Both the position numbers and the translations under genes were made by a program. The notes under the pieces are model-generated. The model was not told the DNA's origin. It did not search any database and saw nothing but the letters and a program-made list of their open reading frames with translations. A DNA stretch of 32,538 nucleotides. It comes from Acidobacteriota bacterium (lineage in GTDB: Bacteria; Acidobacteriota; Polarisedimenticolia; J045). Positions within the stretch are counted from its first letter, which is position 1, and every line of letters begins with the position of its first letter. Of this stretch, positions 1 to 9,049 are shown in pieces. Location: NCBI GenBank assembly GCA_017994815.1, contig JAGOJY010000015.1, positions 59,473 through 92,010 on the forward strand, written 5' to 3'.

Positions 1-532
1 CCAGCTTCAGCCCCTGCTCGCGCTCGAGGCCGAACTTCTCGCGCACCAGCGCCATCACCTGCGCCTGCTTGATCGTGTCGATCCCGAGGTCCGCCTCCAG
101 GTCCAGGTCGAGGTCCAGCAGTTCGCGTTCGTAGCCGGTCTTCGCGGCGACGATCGCGACGACTGCCTCCTGCACCTCGGCAACCCCGGCCGCGGGCCTA
201 GCCACGGCGCCGGGCGAAGGCCCGGCGACGGGCGCATCCCCGGCCCCGGCGCGGCGCGCGATGTACGCGATCACGTGGCGCAGCGTCGGGAAATCCGCCA
301 GCTTCAGCCCCTGCTCGCGCTCGAGGCCGAACTTCTCGCGCACCAGCGCCATCACCTGCGCCTGCTTGATCGTGTCGATCCCGAGGTCCGCCTCCAGGTC
401 CAGGTCGAGGTCCAGCAGTTCGCGTTCGTACCCGGTCTTCGCGGCGACGATCGCGACGACTGCCTCCTGCACATCGGCAACCCCGGCCGCGGGCGCAGCC
501 ACGGCGCCGGGCGGACGCCCGGCGACGGGCGC
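1..532. repeat. Tandem near-identical repeat encoding the two ACPs (period 297 bp)
   Basis: Positions 1-235 align without gaps to 298-532, with about six mismatches. Only one of these falls in the first 175 bases. The period is 297 bp, or 99 codons. Each copy encodes one acyl carrier domain plus a Pro/Ala-rich linker. The array reaches the left edge, so further copies may follow outside. Such identity points to recent duplication or gene conversion. Confidence 0.95.
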
Positions 533-3500
533 CGCGACGCGCTCGCCGACGCGCAGCGTGCGCCGGACGACGTCGAGCTGCGGGTCGGCGATCCCGGTCA
601 CCTCCCGCAGCCAGGCCGCGTAGCGTTCGCGGTCCTCCACCCGCTCCGCGCCGCGCCCCGCCGCACGGGCAAGGAACATCGCCATCTGCGAGCCGAACCC
701 GGCCGCGAAGCGCAGCGCGTAGTCCAACTCGCGCTCGCCGCCGCGGCTCAGGTTGACGCCGGCCAGCTCGGGGTCGTCTTCCTTGAAGTTGACCACCGGG
801 GGCAGCTTGCCCAGCTGCAGCGCCTTGACGGCGACGACGTCCTCGATCCCGGCCCCCTGCGCGTGGCCGGTCATGCCCTTGGTGTTGGTGACCGTGATGC
901 GCTGCCACTCGGCGCCGAACACGTTGCGCAGCGCCTGCACCTCGCACTGCGCGCTGCCGCCGCGCGCCGGCGTGAACGTCTCGTGCGACATGAAGTGCAA
1001 GGCGCCGGCGAGCGCCGAGCGCCGCAGCCCGTGCCGCGCCTCCATCCGCGCGACGAACTTCTCCAGCTCCTCGGAGACGTGCGCCACGTCGATCCGCGTC
1101 GGGTGGTAGGCGCTGTTCGCGAGGTGCGTGCCGAGCAGCTCGGCCACGCCGCGCAGCCCGCGCTCGCGCGCCGCGTCGGCGCGCTCCAGCACGAGCGCCG
1201 CGGCGCCCATCCCCAGCACCAGGCCATGGCGCCGCCGGTCGAACGGGAGCGCGGCGTCGGCGACCCGCTCGTCCGTCGCCGCGGCTCCGGCCGCGAGGAA
1301 CCCCGCGCCGATCCACGGCAACAGGTGCTCCGACGTGCAGTCGTCCGCGCTCAGCACGATCACGCGCCGCGCGCGGCCGCAGCGGATCAGGTCCTCCGCG
1401 AGCGCCACGGCGGCCGTCGCCGAGCTGCAGGCCGTGTTGACGTGGAAGTTCGGCCCGCGCGCGCGGATGAACTGCGCGAACAGGTTGTTGCCCATGCAGA
1501 GGAAGTTCTTGACGAAACCGCTGTCGAACTGGAAGCCCTGGCCGCGGCGGCGTTCGAACTCCGAGACCTGGTCGATGACGCGGTCGAGCCCCGGGTAGGC
1601 CGAGGCGAAGATGACCGCCGTCTCGTCGCGCAGCGGCTCCGGCAGCGACCAGCCGCAGGGGATGCGCTTGCCGGTCGAGCTGGTGCGGTAGGCGCGCTGC
1701 AGCGGGATGCCCGCGTCGCGCAAGGCCTCGATCCCGGCGGCGACGGCCAGCCGGTACGTGATGTCGGCGCTGTCGACCCAGTCGTCCTCGATGCCGTAGT
1801 CCGCGCGCAGGTCGAAGTGCCCGCGGCGTCCGGCGAGCTTGAGCGAGCCGGCGCGTCCCGCCACCGGCTCGAAGCGCGCCTCGCCGCCCGGCCCCTTGAC
1901 CAGCCGCACGATGTGCCGCGCCACGATCCGGTCCTGCTCTTCCCCCGGCAGCGGGTCGATCCGGTTCTCGCCGGCGAACAGGCGATCGAGCCCGTCGTCC
2001 GAGAACACCGCCGCGCCGACGCCCGGCAGGCCGGCGGCGGCGCCCGCGATCACGATCGCCTCGGCGTCACCGGGCGCGCGGCCCGGCCGCGCGCCGCCGT
2101 CCGCGGAAACCACATCGATGACCTTCCCACCGGCGGGGTGGCCCGGGTCGAGGTCGAGCGGGACGCCCAGCGCCGCGAGCTGCGCCAGCAACTGGTGCAG
2201 CTGCCGCAGCCCGCCTTCCTTCGGGTGGTTCGCGTGCAGCGCGACGTGCGGGCGGCCTTCGAGGACATCCGCGGCAAACGTGCTGAGCGCCTTCTTCGGG
2301 CCGACCTCGATGAACAACCGCGCCCCGCGCGCGTACGCGGTCTCGACCAGGCCGATGAAGTCGACCGGGCGGACGAGCTGGTCCAGGAGGTTGTCCCGGA
2401 CGCGCTGCGCGCACGAGGCGTCGCGCGGGTAGGGCTGGCCATCGACGGTCGAGATCACCTCGACCTCCGGCGGGCGCACCTCGAGCCGCGCGAGCGCCTC
2501 GCGCATCGGCTCGCGGATCGCGCCGGCCAGCTCCGAGTGGAACGCGCCGGCGATCGGCAGGACGCGGCAGTCGACCCCGGCACGGCCGAGGCGTGCCACC
2601 GCTTCGTCCACCGCCGCCGCCGCACCCGAGATCACGGTCTGCACGCGGCAGTTCAGGTTGGCGATGGTGACGTAGCCGTCGATCCCCGCGAGCGCTGGCG
2701 CCACCGCGGCGGCAGGCGCCGAGATCATCGCCATGCGCCCGGCCACCCCGCCCTCCGCGAGACGCCGCATCTCGCGCCCGCGCACGTACACCGCGCGCAG
2801 CGCCTGGCCGAAGTCGAGGCAGCCCGCCGCGACCAGAGCGGCGTACTCGCCGAGGCTGTGGCCGGCGACGAGCGCGGGACGCAGGCCGTACCGGCGCAGC
2901 AGCCGGAACAGCGCCACGTCGGCGGTGACGATCGCCGGCTGCACGACCTCGCCGCGCATCAGCGCCTGCTCGACCTCGCGGGCGCCGCGGCCGCGGCCGG
3001 TGAAGACGAGATCCTCGAGTTCGGACCGCAGCAGATCGCGCAGCGCCTCGTTCGCCTCTTCGAACGTCTGCCGGACGATCTCGAAGCGTTCGTGGAGGTC
3101 GCGCAGCATGTCGGCGTACTGGCTGCCCTGCCCCGGGAACAGGAACGCCGGCGCGCCGAGTTCCGGGGCGCCCGCGCCGTGGTGGATCCCCTTGCCTTCG
3201 AGCACCGGCGAGCGCTTGCCGGGCCGCAGGTGCTTCGCCGCGAGCTCGAGCTTGTCCGCCGCCTCCGGCAGCGACGCCGCCGCGAACGCGAGCCGCGAGG
3301 GCTGCGCCGTCCCGCGCCCACGGCCGCGCGCGAACTCGGCGAGCGAGCCGCTGTCGGCCCGGGCCGCCGCCGCCAGTTCGCGCGCAGCGCCGGGCAGGTC
3401 TTCGCCGCGCGCCGCGCCGAGCACGACGACCTCGCACCCGGACGCGGTGGGCACGGGCTCGCCGCGCAGCGCGAACTGCCCCGCCAGCGCCGCGTGGTAC

Positions 3501-6412
3501 GCCGGGTCGAACCCCTCCAGCGTCAGGTGCGCGTTCGTGCCGCCGAAGCCGAACGAGCTGACCGAGGCGCGGCGCGGCAGCCCGTCCGCGTTCTCCGGCC
3601 AGTCCGCCGGGCGGTCGTCGATGTAGAACGGGCTCCCGTCGAGCTGCAGCTCCGGGTTGACCGTGCGTACGTTGGCCGAGGGCGGCAGCGTGCGGTGGTG
3701 CAGCGCCAGCACCGCCTTCAGCAGGCCCGCCGACCCCGCGGCCCCGCTCATGTGGCCGATCTGGGCCTTGACCGAGCCGATCCGCACCGAGCGCGCCGGC
3801 AGCCCCGCCGGCCCGTACGCCTCGCGCAGCGCCGCCATCTCCGAGGCGTCGCCGACCCGCGTGGACGTCGCGTGGCACTCGACGAACTGCACGCTCGCCG
3901 GCCCGTAGCCGGCGTCCTCGTGCGCGCGGGCGATCGCCAGCGCCTGGCCCTCCGGGCGCGGCGCGGTCATCGAGCGCCCGCGGCCGTCGCTCGACATCCC
4001 GGCGCCGCGGATCACCGCGTACACGCGGTCGCCGTCGCGCAACGCGTCGCCGAGCCGCTTCAGCACGAAGCCGATCGCGCCCTCGCCGAACACGACGCCG
4101 TCGGCCGCGCTGTCGAACGGGCGGGTGCCGGTCGCCGACATCGCCTTGCACTTCGACATGAACGTGTAGAGCAGCGGCGCGTTGGCCGGCCCCATGCCGC
4201 CGGTCACGACGGCGTCCCACTTGCCGGAGCGCAGCCCCTGCACCGCGACGACCACCGAGGCCAGCGACGAAGCGCACGCGGCGTCGGTGACGAGCGCGGC
4301 GCCACCCAGCTCCAGCGCCCCCGCGAGGCAAGCGGCCGCGCCCTGGGCGCAGACACCGAGGACGCTGTCCTCCGAGACCGGGAGCCGCTCCTGCAGCAGC
4401 GCCTGCCGCACGTCGGCGGCCAGCGCGGCCCGGCGCGCGACGTCGAACGCCAGCGCCTCCAACTCGCGCGAGCGCGCCAGCTCGACCTCCGCCGCGCGCG
4501 CGTTGAGGCGCAGCTGGACGCGCCACGCGCTCTCCTGCCCCTCGACCGAGCTGCCGACGACGACCGCCGTGCGGGGACCGCCCGCGACCGGCTTCCCGCC
4601 CTGCGCGGCGTCGTGCACCGCCATCGCGGCGGCACGCAGGAACAGCCGCTGGTCGCGGTCGAGCTGCCGCGCGGTGGCGGGGGTGAGGCGGAACTGCTCG
4701 GCCGCGAACTCGTGCTCGTCCACGTACCCGCCGAGCGTCGTGTACGTCTTGTCCGGAGCGTCGGGGTCGGGGTCGTAGAACGCCTCGGGGCGGTTCTCCC
4801 AGCGCGCGGGCGGGACCGGTCGGACCGCGTCGCGCTTGCTCGCCAGGAGGTTCCAGAACGCCGCGGGGTCGGGCGAGTCGGGCAGGACGCAGCCCAGCCC
4901 GACGATCGCCACCGGCTCGCCGGGGCCGGCCTCCGCCGGCGCGGGCGCGCTGGCCGCGCGGTGGTACGAGGCGTCGTACTCCTCGAGCGCCGCGTGGTAG
5001 GCCACGCCGCCGAGGCCGAACGCCGAGACGTTCGCGCGCCGCGGCAGGCCGTCGCGGTTCGCGGGCCACGGGCGCTGCTCGCTCAGCACGCGGAACGGCA
5101 CCGCGCCCCAGTCGATGCGCGGGCTCGGCCGCTCGTGGCCGTTCGTCGGCGGGAGCCTGCGGTGGTGCAGCGCGAGCACCGTCCGCAGAAGCCCCGCGGC
5201 GCCCGCGGCCGCCATCAGGTGCCCGACCTGCGAGGTCACCGCGCCGAGCGCGATTTCCGGAAGGCCGCCCGCGCGCGCGCCGAAGACGCGCGCGAGCGCT
5301 TCGACCTCCGCCGCGTCGCCGCCGGGGGTCGCCTCGCCCTGCGCCTCGACGTACTGCACGCTCGCCGGGTCGTACCCCGCCTGCTCGAACGCCCGCGCGA
5401 TCGCGAGCGCCTGCGCCGCGGCGTCGGGCGATCGGCGCGCGGCGCCGCGCGCGGCGCTGGCGGAGCCGATGCCGCGCACGACGGCGTAGACCCGATCGCC
5501 GTCGCGCTGGGCGTCGGCGAGCCGCTTGAGCGCAAATACCGCGCTCCCTTCGCCGAGCACGTAGCCGTCGGCCGCGGCGTCGAACGGGCGGCAGCCGCCC
5601 GCGGAGAGCACGCCGAGGCGGCTCATCAGCAGGAACGCGGCGGGATCGAGCCAGCCGAACGCGGCGCCGGTCAGCGCGAGGTCGACCTTCCCCGCGAGCA
5701 GCCACTCGACGCTGCAGTCCAGCGCGGCCAGCGCCGAGGCGCAGGCCGCGTCGACGGAGAAGCTGGGTCCGTGCAGGTCGAGGTGGTTCGCGATGCGGCC
5801 CGCGGTCACGTTCGGGAGCGCGCCCGGGAACGAGTCCTCGGTGAACGGCAGGCGCTCGTGCAGCAGCGCCTTGCGCAGCTCGGCGATCACGGCGGCGACC
5901 GCTTTCGCGGCCAACCCCTCGCGCTCGATGCGCGCGCGCGTGGCTTCCTCGAGCAACGGGAGCTGCAACCGGACGTGGTAGTCGCGGTACACCTCGGGGT
6001 GCCCGCTCGCGCCGAGGATGACGCCCGCCCGCGCGCGGTCGAAGGCGCGGCGGTCGTAGCCAGCGTCGCGCAGCGCCTCGACGGCGGCGGCCAGCGCCAT
6101 GCGCTGCGCGCGATCCATCAGGCGCGCGGTGGTCGGCGGGATCTTGAACGCGCGGGCGTCGAACGGGATCGACTCGACGAAGCCGCCGAGCCCGGACGAC
6201 GGGCGGTCGTCCCCCTCCAGCGGCACGTCCCAGCGGCCGGCCGGGACCTCGCACACGCAGTTCTTGCCCGAAACGACGTTGTCCCAGAACTCGGGGGCGC
6301 TGCGCGCGCCGGGCAACACGGCCCCGACCCCGATGACGGCCACCAGCCGCCCGGGATCGACCGCGTGCGTCCGGGAATCCCCGGTCCCGCCCGGCGACGA
6401 TGTCTTCCCCAT
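1..6412 (-). CDS. Type I polyketide / PUFA-synthase-like megasynthase (KS-KS-AT-KS-ACP-ACP), C-terminus beyond window
   Basis: This is a multidomain acyl-chain synthase of at least 2,137 residues; the 3' end lies outside the window. KS1 (about 18-460) has Cys224 in DAACASA and His398 in GHLMAAAG, but the usual HGTGT histidine is Gln358 (VEAQGEATPGGD). KS2 (about 498-960) has Cys713, His847 (VECHATST) and His887, so it looks active. The AT (about 1085-1385) has GHSLGE with Ser1186 and His1292. KS3 (about 1440-1930) is a divergent ketosynthase with Cys1662 in NTACSSA, His1810 (SHETFTP) and His1850 (TKGMTGHAQGAG). Two PUFA-type ACPs follow (about 1977-2055 and 2076 onward). Their attachment motif reads LGIDTIKQ, so the expected Ser is Thr2014 and Thr2113. 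The start is the first ATG before a clean KS N-terminus; the ribosome site is weak. No KR, DH or thioesterase is visible, and these could lie in the missing part. The lnt-like gene is 78 bp upstream on the same strand. The product is unknown; a PUFA-like or branched lipid or polyketide chain is inferred. Confidence 0.9.
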   Translation of the reverse strand, partial: MGKTSSPGGTGDSRTHAVDPGRLVAVIGVGAVLPGARSAPEFWDNVVSGKNCVCEVPAGRWDVPLEGDDRPSSGLGGFVESIPFDARAFKIPPTTARLMDRAQRMALAAAVEALRDAGYDRRAFDRARAGVILGASGHPEVYRDYHVRLQLPLLEEATRARIEREGLAAKAVAAVIAELRKALLHERLPFTEDSFPGALPNVTAGRIANHLDLHGPSFSVDAACASALAALDCSVEWLLAGKVDLALTGAAFGWLDPAAFLLMSRLGVLSAGGCRPFDAAADGYVLGEGSAVFALKRLADAQRDGDRVYAVVRGIGSASAARGAARRSPDAAAQALAIARAFEQAGYDPASVQYVEAQGEATPGGDAAEVEALARVFGARAGGLPEIALGAVTSQVGHLMAAAGAAGLLRTVLALHHRRLPPTNGHERPSPRIDWGAVPFRVLSEQRPWPANRDGLPRRANVSAFGLGGVAYHAALEEYDASYHRAASAPAPAEAGPGEPVAIVGLGCVLPDSPDPAAFWNLLASKRDAVRPVPPARWENRPEAFYDPDPDAPDKTYTTLGGYVDEHEFAAEQFRLTPATARQLDRDQRLFLRAAAMAVHDAAQGGKPVAGGPRTAVVVGSSVEGQESAWRVQLRLNARAAEVELARSRELEALAFDVARRAALAADVRQALLQERLPVSEDSVLGVCAQGAAACLAGALELGGAALVTDAACASSLASVVVAVQGLRSGKWDAVVTGGMGPANAPLLYTFMSKCKAMSATGTRPFDSAADGVVFGEGAIGFVLKRLGDALRDGDRVYAVIRGAGMSSDGRGRSMTAPRPEGQALAIARAHEDAGYGPASVQFVECHATSTRVGDASEMAALREAYGPAGLPARSVRIGSVKAQIGHMSGAAGSAGLLKAVLALHHRTLPPSANVRTVNPELQLDGSPFYIDDRPADWPENADGLPRRASVSSFGFGGTNAHLTLEGFDPAYHAALAGQFALRGEPVPTASGCEVVVLGAARGEDLPGAARELAAAARADSGSLAEFARGRGRGTAQPSRLAFAAASLPEAADKLELAAKHLRPGKRSPVLEGKGIHHGAGAPELGAPAFLFPGQGSQYADMLRDLHERFEIVRQTFEEANEALRDLLRSELEDLVFTGRGRGAREVEQALMRGEVVQPAIVTADVALFRLLRRYGLRPALVAGHSLGEYAALVAAGCLDFGQALRAVYVRGREMRRLAEGGVAGRMAMISAPAAAVAPALAGIDGYVTIANLNCRVQTVISGAAAAVDEAVARLGRAGVDCRVLPIAGAFHSELAGAIREPMREALARLEVRPPEVEVISTVDGQPYPRDASCAQRVRDNLLDQLVRPVDFIGLVETAYARGARLFIEVGPKKALSTFAADVLEGRPHVALHANHPKEGGLRQLHQLLAQLAALGVPLDLDPGHPAGGKVIDVVSADGGARPGRAPGDAEAIVIAGAAAGLPGVGAAVFSDDGLDRLFAGENRIDPLPGEEQDRIVARHIVRLVKGPGGEARFEPVAGRAGSLKLAGRRGHFDLRADYGIEDDWVDSADITYRLAVAAGIEALRDAGIPLQRAYRTSSTGKRIPCGWSLPEPLRDETAVIFASAYPGLDRVIDQVSEFERRRGQGFQFDSGFVKNFLCMGNNLFAQFIRARGPNFHVNTACSSATAAVALAEDLIRCGRARRVIVLSADDCTSEHLLPWIGAGFLAAGAAATDERVADAALPFDRRRHGLVLGMGAAALVLERADAARERGLRGVAELLGTHLANSAYHPTRIDVAHVSEELEKFVARMEARHGLRRSALAGALHFMSHETFTPARGGSAQCEVQALRNVFGAEWQRITVTNTKGMTGHAQGAGIEDVVAVKALQLGKLPPVVNFKEDDPELAGVNLSRGGERELDYALRFAAGFGSQMAMFLARAAGRGAERVEDRERYAAWLREVTGIADPQLDVVRRTLRVGERVAAPVAGRPPGAVAAPAAGVADVQEAVVAIVAAKTGYERELLDLDLDLEADLGIDTIKQAQVMALVREKFGLEREQGLKLADFPTLRHVIAYIARRAGAGDAPVAGPSPGAVARPAAGVAEVQEAVVAIVAAKTGYERELLDLDLDLEADLGIDTIKQAQVMALVREKFGLEREQGLKL

Positions 6413-6490
6413 GCGTTTCCGGCCCTGTCCCACTTCCAAGCTAATGCACCACATGGAGATACGGCCACCCGAGGACCGTTTTTGCCGCCC

Positions 6491-8116
6491 TCAGGCCCCC
6501 GCCGGCGCCCGCCGCGCCGCCGCTGCGAAAAACCTCCGCCGCACCGTGACGACCAACGGGATCCCCACGCACAGGACCGGCCAGGTCCAGTCGAGGACGT
6601 CGCCGATCCGCGTGTAGAGCGTCAGGTCCGCCGAGCCGACCCGGACCTCGCGGATCAGGACGCCCGGGTCCATCCGCAGCCGGCCGTAGGTCATGCCGCG
6701 GAGGTACTCCTCGACCCGCCCGTCCGGCGCGATGAACGCCGAGATCCCGGTGTTGCCGTCCCGCGCCAGGCCGACCCGGTTCTCGACCGCGCGCAGGACG
6801 TTCACGCCCATCATGTTGTTGGACACACTCCAGCCGAGCCAGCCCTCCGAGGTCAGGTTGACGAAGAACGACGCGCCGTTGCGCCGGGCCTCCCGCGCCA
6901 GGTGCGGGTAGCAGCTCTCGTAGCAGATCGGTGTCCAGAACGAAAACGAGCGGTCGCCGGCGCGCAGTTCCATCACCGTCGCGCCGGGGCCGGGGTAGCC
7001 GTTCGGCGCGACACCCCAGGCAATCCTCGTCAGGCGCGAGAAGAACCGCGCCAGCGGCGGGATCACCCGCTCCAGCAGCGGCAGCGCCCGGCGCTCGGTG
7101 AACGGCATCAGCACGACCTTGTCGTAGCGCCCGGCGATCTCGCCGTCGGTGCCCATCATGAAGGCGCTGTTCGTCGGGCGGTGGCCGTCCGGATCGCGGT
7201 CACCCGCGCCGAACAGGAGCGGCATCTTCTTGTTCTCGGTGATCCAGGCGATCGTCTGCTTGTACGCCGGCTCGGTGCGGAAGCCGCCGAGCACCGCGTT
7301 CTCGGGCCACACGATCATGTCCGCGCCGCCGGCCGGCACGTGCTCCATCGTCAGCGTCTGCTGGCCCCGGACGACATCCTGCGTCTTGCCCTGGCCGTGT
7401 TCGAGCGCGGGTTGCACCAGCGCGAGGCGCGGCCCGGCGGCGTAGGAGCCGCTGGACAGGCGGTACGACCCGTAGCCGACGAGGAACAGGGCGACCGCGA
7501 CCGAGGCGATCGCCCCCGCGCGGAGCCGCCACGCCGTCGAGCCGTGCGGGGCGTCGAGCCGCGCGCGCACGAGTTCGATGCCGAGCGCCCACGGGATCGT
7601 GACCATGACGGTGAGGCCGAGGCTCCCGACGAGGTCGGCGGCCTGGATCAGGACCGGGTAGTGAAAGAGGAAGGTCCCGGCCTGGTAGAAGTTGAAGTTG
7701 CCGATCCCCAGCACGGCGCGCAGCGCCTCGCCGCCGCCCGCGGCGAGCGGCAGCACGATGTAGGCCGGCCAGCGCGTCGAGCGGTGCAGGAAGTAGGCGA
7801 GGTAAGCCTGCACGAAGAAGTGCGACATGATGAACAGCGGCAACAGCACCGGGACGAACCACGCGTAGCGCTGCAGCGCGAGGTGCATCGCCATCAAAGA
7901 CAGCATCATCCCCGGAAAGCAGCCGAGGAACGGCGCGCGCCAGCGGTCGATCACCGCGGGCGCCATGAGCACCGTCCAGGCCGCGCCGACCAGGAACCCG
8001 AGCGCCTCGCTGCGCGTCCCGAGGTACAGGAGCAGGCCGCCCAGCGCGGACACCGCCAGCACCTCCGCGAGTCGCCGGGCGCGCGACGGTCGTGGGCTGT
8101 CGAGAGGATCGGACAA
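6491..8116 (-). CDS. lnt: Apolipoprotein N-acyltransferase-like membrane enzyme (Lnt family, nitrilase-fold catalytic domain)
   Basis: The protein has 541 residues. The N-terminal half (about 15-225) is strongly hydrophobic with roughly six or seven membrane segments, the middle is a carbon-nitrogen hydrolase domain, and one more membrane helix lies near 505-525. The expected triad is visible: Glu272 in WPENAV, Lys333 in YDKVVLMPFTE and Cys398 in PICYES. Lnt adds the third acyl chain to the N-terminal cysteine of lipoproteins, using phospholipid as donor in the inner membrane. Some Lnt signatures are altered: LMPFTERR stands where PFGEYVP is usual, and NLTSEGWLG where NVSNDAWFG is usual. It could therefore be a second, specialised N-acyltransferase. 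The start is TTG, supported by AGGAG five bases upstream. It precedes the megasynthase by 78 bp and is probably co-transcribed with it. Family is secure; substrate is not. Confidence 0.85.
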   Translation of the reverse strand: MSDPLDSPRPSRARRLAEVLAVSALGGLLLYLGTRSEALGFLVGAAWTVLMAPAVIDRWRAPFLGCFPGMMLSLMAMHLALQRYAWFVPVLLPLFIMSHFFVQAYLAYFLHRSTRWPAYIVLPLAAGGGEALRAVLGIGNFNFYQAGTFLFHYPVLIQAADLVGSLGLTVMVTIPWALGIELVRARLDAPHGSTAWRLRAGAIASVAVALFLVGYGSYRLSSGSYAAGPRLALVQPALEHGQGKTQDVVRGQQTLTMEHVPAGGADMIVWPENAVLGGFRTEPAYKQTIAWITENKKMPLLFGAGDRDPDGHRPTNSAFMMGTDGEIAGRYDKVVLMPFTERRALPLLERVIPPLARFFSRLTRIAWGVAPNGYPGPGATVMELRAGDRSFSFWTPICYESCYPHLAREARRNGASFFVNLTSEGWLGWSVSNNMMGVNVLRAVENRVGLARDGNTGISAFIAPDGRVEEYLRGMTYGRLRMDPGVLIREVRVGSADLTLYTRIGDVLDWTWPVLCVGIPLVVTVRRRFFAAAARRAPAGA

Positions 8117-8309
8117 GATGGCTCCTGCTTACGGGTCCCAGCCCGCGAGTGCCGCAGGTTGCAGAGAATACATTCCCCCGGCGAATTTCCTACACCGATT
8201 GTTCGTATTAGCCCGACATTGCCCGACGTCAATCGTCCGCGTGGGGGCCGTCGCAGCCGGCCCGATCAGACGGCGATCCGAAGACCGGCGCCGGCACACT
8301 CCTGCGCTG

Positions 8310-8326
8310 TGTCATCTAGATGTAAA
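8310..8326 (-). promoter_or_regulatory. Direct-repeat box B, TTTACA-N5-ATGACA (candidate response-regulator site)
   Basis: On the minus strand TTTACA (8326-8321) and ATGACA (8315-8310) are offset by 11 bp, the half-site spacing of PhoB/OmpR-family operators. The box lies just after the regulator's stop codon and about 195 bp before the lnt-like start. It matches box A at 10751-10767. Binding is inferred. Confidence 0.4.
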
Positions 8327-8339
8327 GCCTTTAAAGATC

Positions 8340-9020
8340 CTACCCGGTGAACTTGTAGCCCATGCGGTGGACGGTAACGATGTGGCGCGGCTCGGCGGGT
8401 GAGTCCTCGATCTTCTTCCGCAGCTTCGCGACGTGCATGTCGACGGTGCGGGTCAACGGCGGCTCGTCGTAGTCCCAGACCGACTCCAGGAGCCGTTCGC
8501 GGTCGAGGACCTCGCCCTTGTGCTCGATGAAGTAGCGCAGCAGCCGCAATTCCCGCGCCGAGACCTCGACCGGCTCGCCGCCCTTGCGCAGCTCGGCCCG
8601 CGTGAAGTCGACCGAGACATCGCCGAAATCGTACGCGCTGGCCTCCAGCGTCTCGCCCGCCGTGCGGCGCAGCACCGCCTCGGCCCGCGCGACGAGTTCC
8701 ATGAAGCCGAACGGCTTCGTGACATAGTCGTCCGCGCCGAGCCGCAGTCCCAGGACCTTGTCGATCTCCTGCCCGCGAGCGGTGAGGATGATCACCGGGA
8801 CGGAGTTGCCGGACCCGCGCACGCGGCGGCACACGTCGAGACCGCTCAGGCGCGGCAGCATCAGGTCGAGGATCACGAGGTCCGGGCGGGAGTCGGTCAC
8901 CATCTTCAGACCGGCCTCGCCGTCGCGGGCGACCGCCACCGCGTAGCCCTCGGACTCGAACCCGTCCCGCAGCGCGGTCGCCATCGCCTGGTCGTCTTCC
9001 ACGATCAGCACCCTTCGCAT
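8340..9020 (-). CDS. OmpR/PhoB-family response regulator
   Basis: The protein has 226 residues: a receiver domain (1-115) followed by a winged-helix DNA-binding domain (about 130-226). Receiver residues are intact: acidic pair Asp9/Asp10, phospho-acceptor Asp52 (LDLML), Thr80 and Lys102 (TKPFG). The winged helix ends in the family-typical HRMGYKF. Phosphorylation by the upstream kinase should switch it to bind tandem direct repeats. The chosen ATG has GGGAG at good spacing and gives the canonical N-terminus [10 protein letters not shown]. An in-frame ATG at 9053 forms an ATGA overlap with the kinase stop and would add 11 residues. The kinase gene ends 29 bp upstream, so the pair is one operon. 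Candidate target boxes lie at 8310-8326 and 10751-10767. Confidence 0.95.
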   Translation of the reverse strand: MRRVLIVEDDQAMATALRDGFESEGYAVAVARDGEAGLKMVTDSRPDLVILDLMLPRLSGLDVCRRVRGSGNSVPVIILTARGQEIDKVLGLRLGADDYVTKPFGFMELVARAEAVLRRTAGETLEASAYDFGDVSVDFTRAELRKGGEPVEVSARELRLLRYFIEHKGEVLDRERLLESVWDYDEPPLTRTVDMHVAKLRKKIEDSPAEPRHIVTVHRMGYKFTG

Positions 9021-9049
9021 CGCGTTCTCCCGCCGGATGGTCGCGCCGC

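Noticed and set aside
2067..6254. A long minus-strand frame inside the megasynthase
   Set aside because: It is a frame-shifted shadow on the same strand; the other frame carries all the KS, AT and ACP motifs.
275..8350. A plus-strand open frame of about 2,690 codons covering the left quarter
   Set aside because: It is antisense to the megasynthase and lnt genes, has an Arg/Ala/Gln-rich composition with no domains, and results from the scarcity of stop codons at this GC content.
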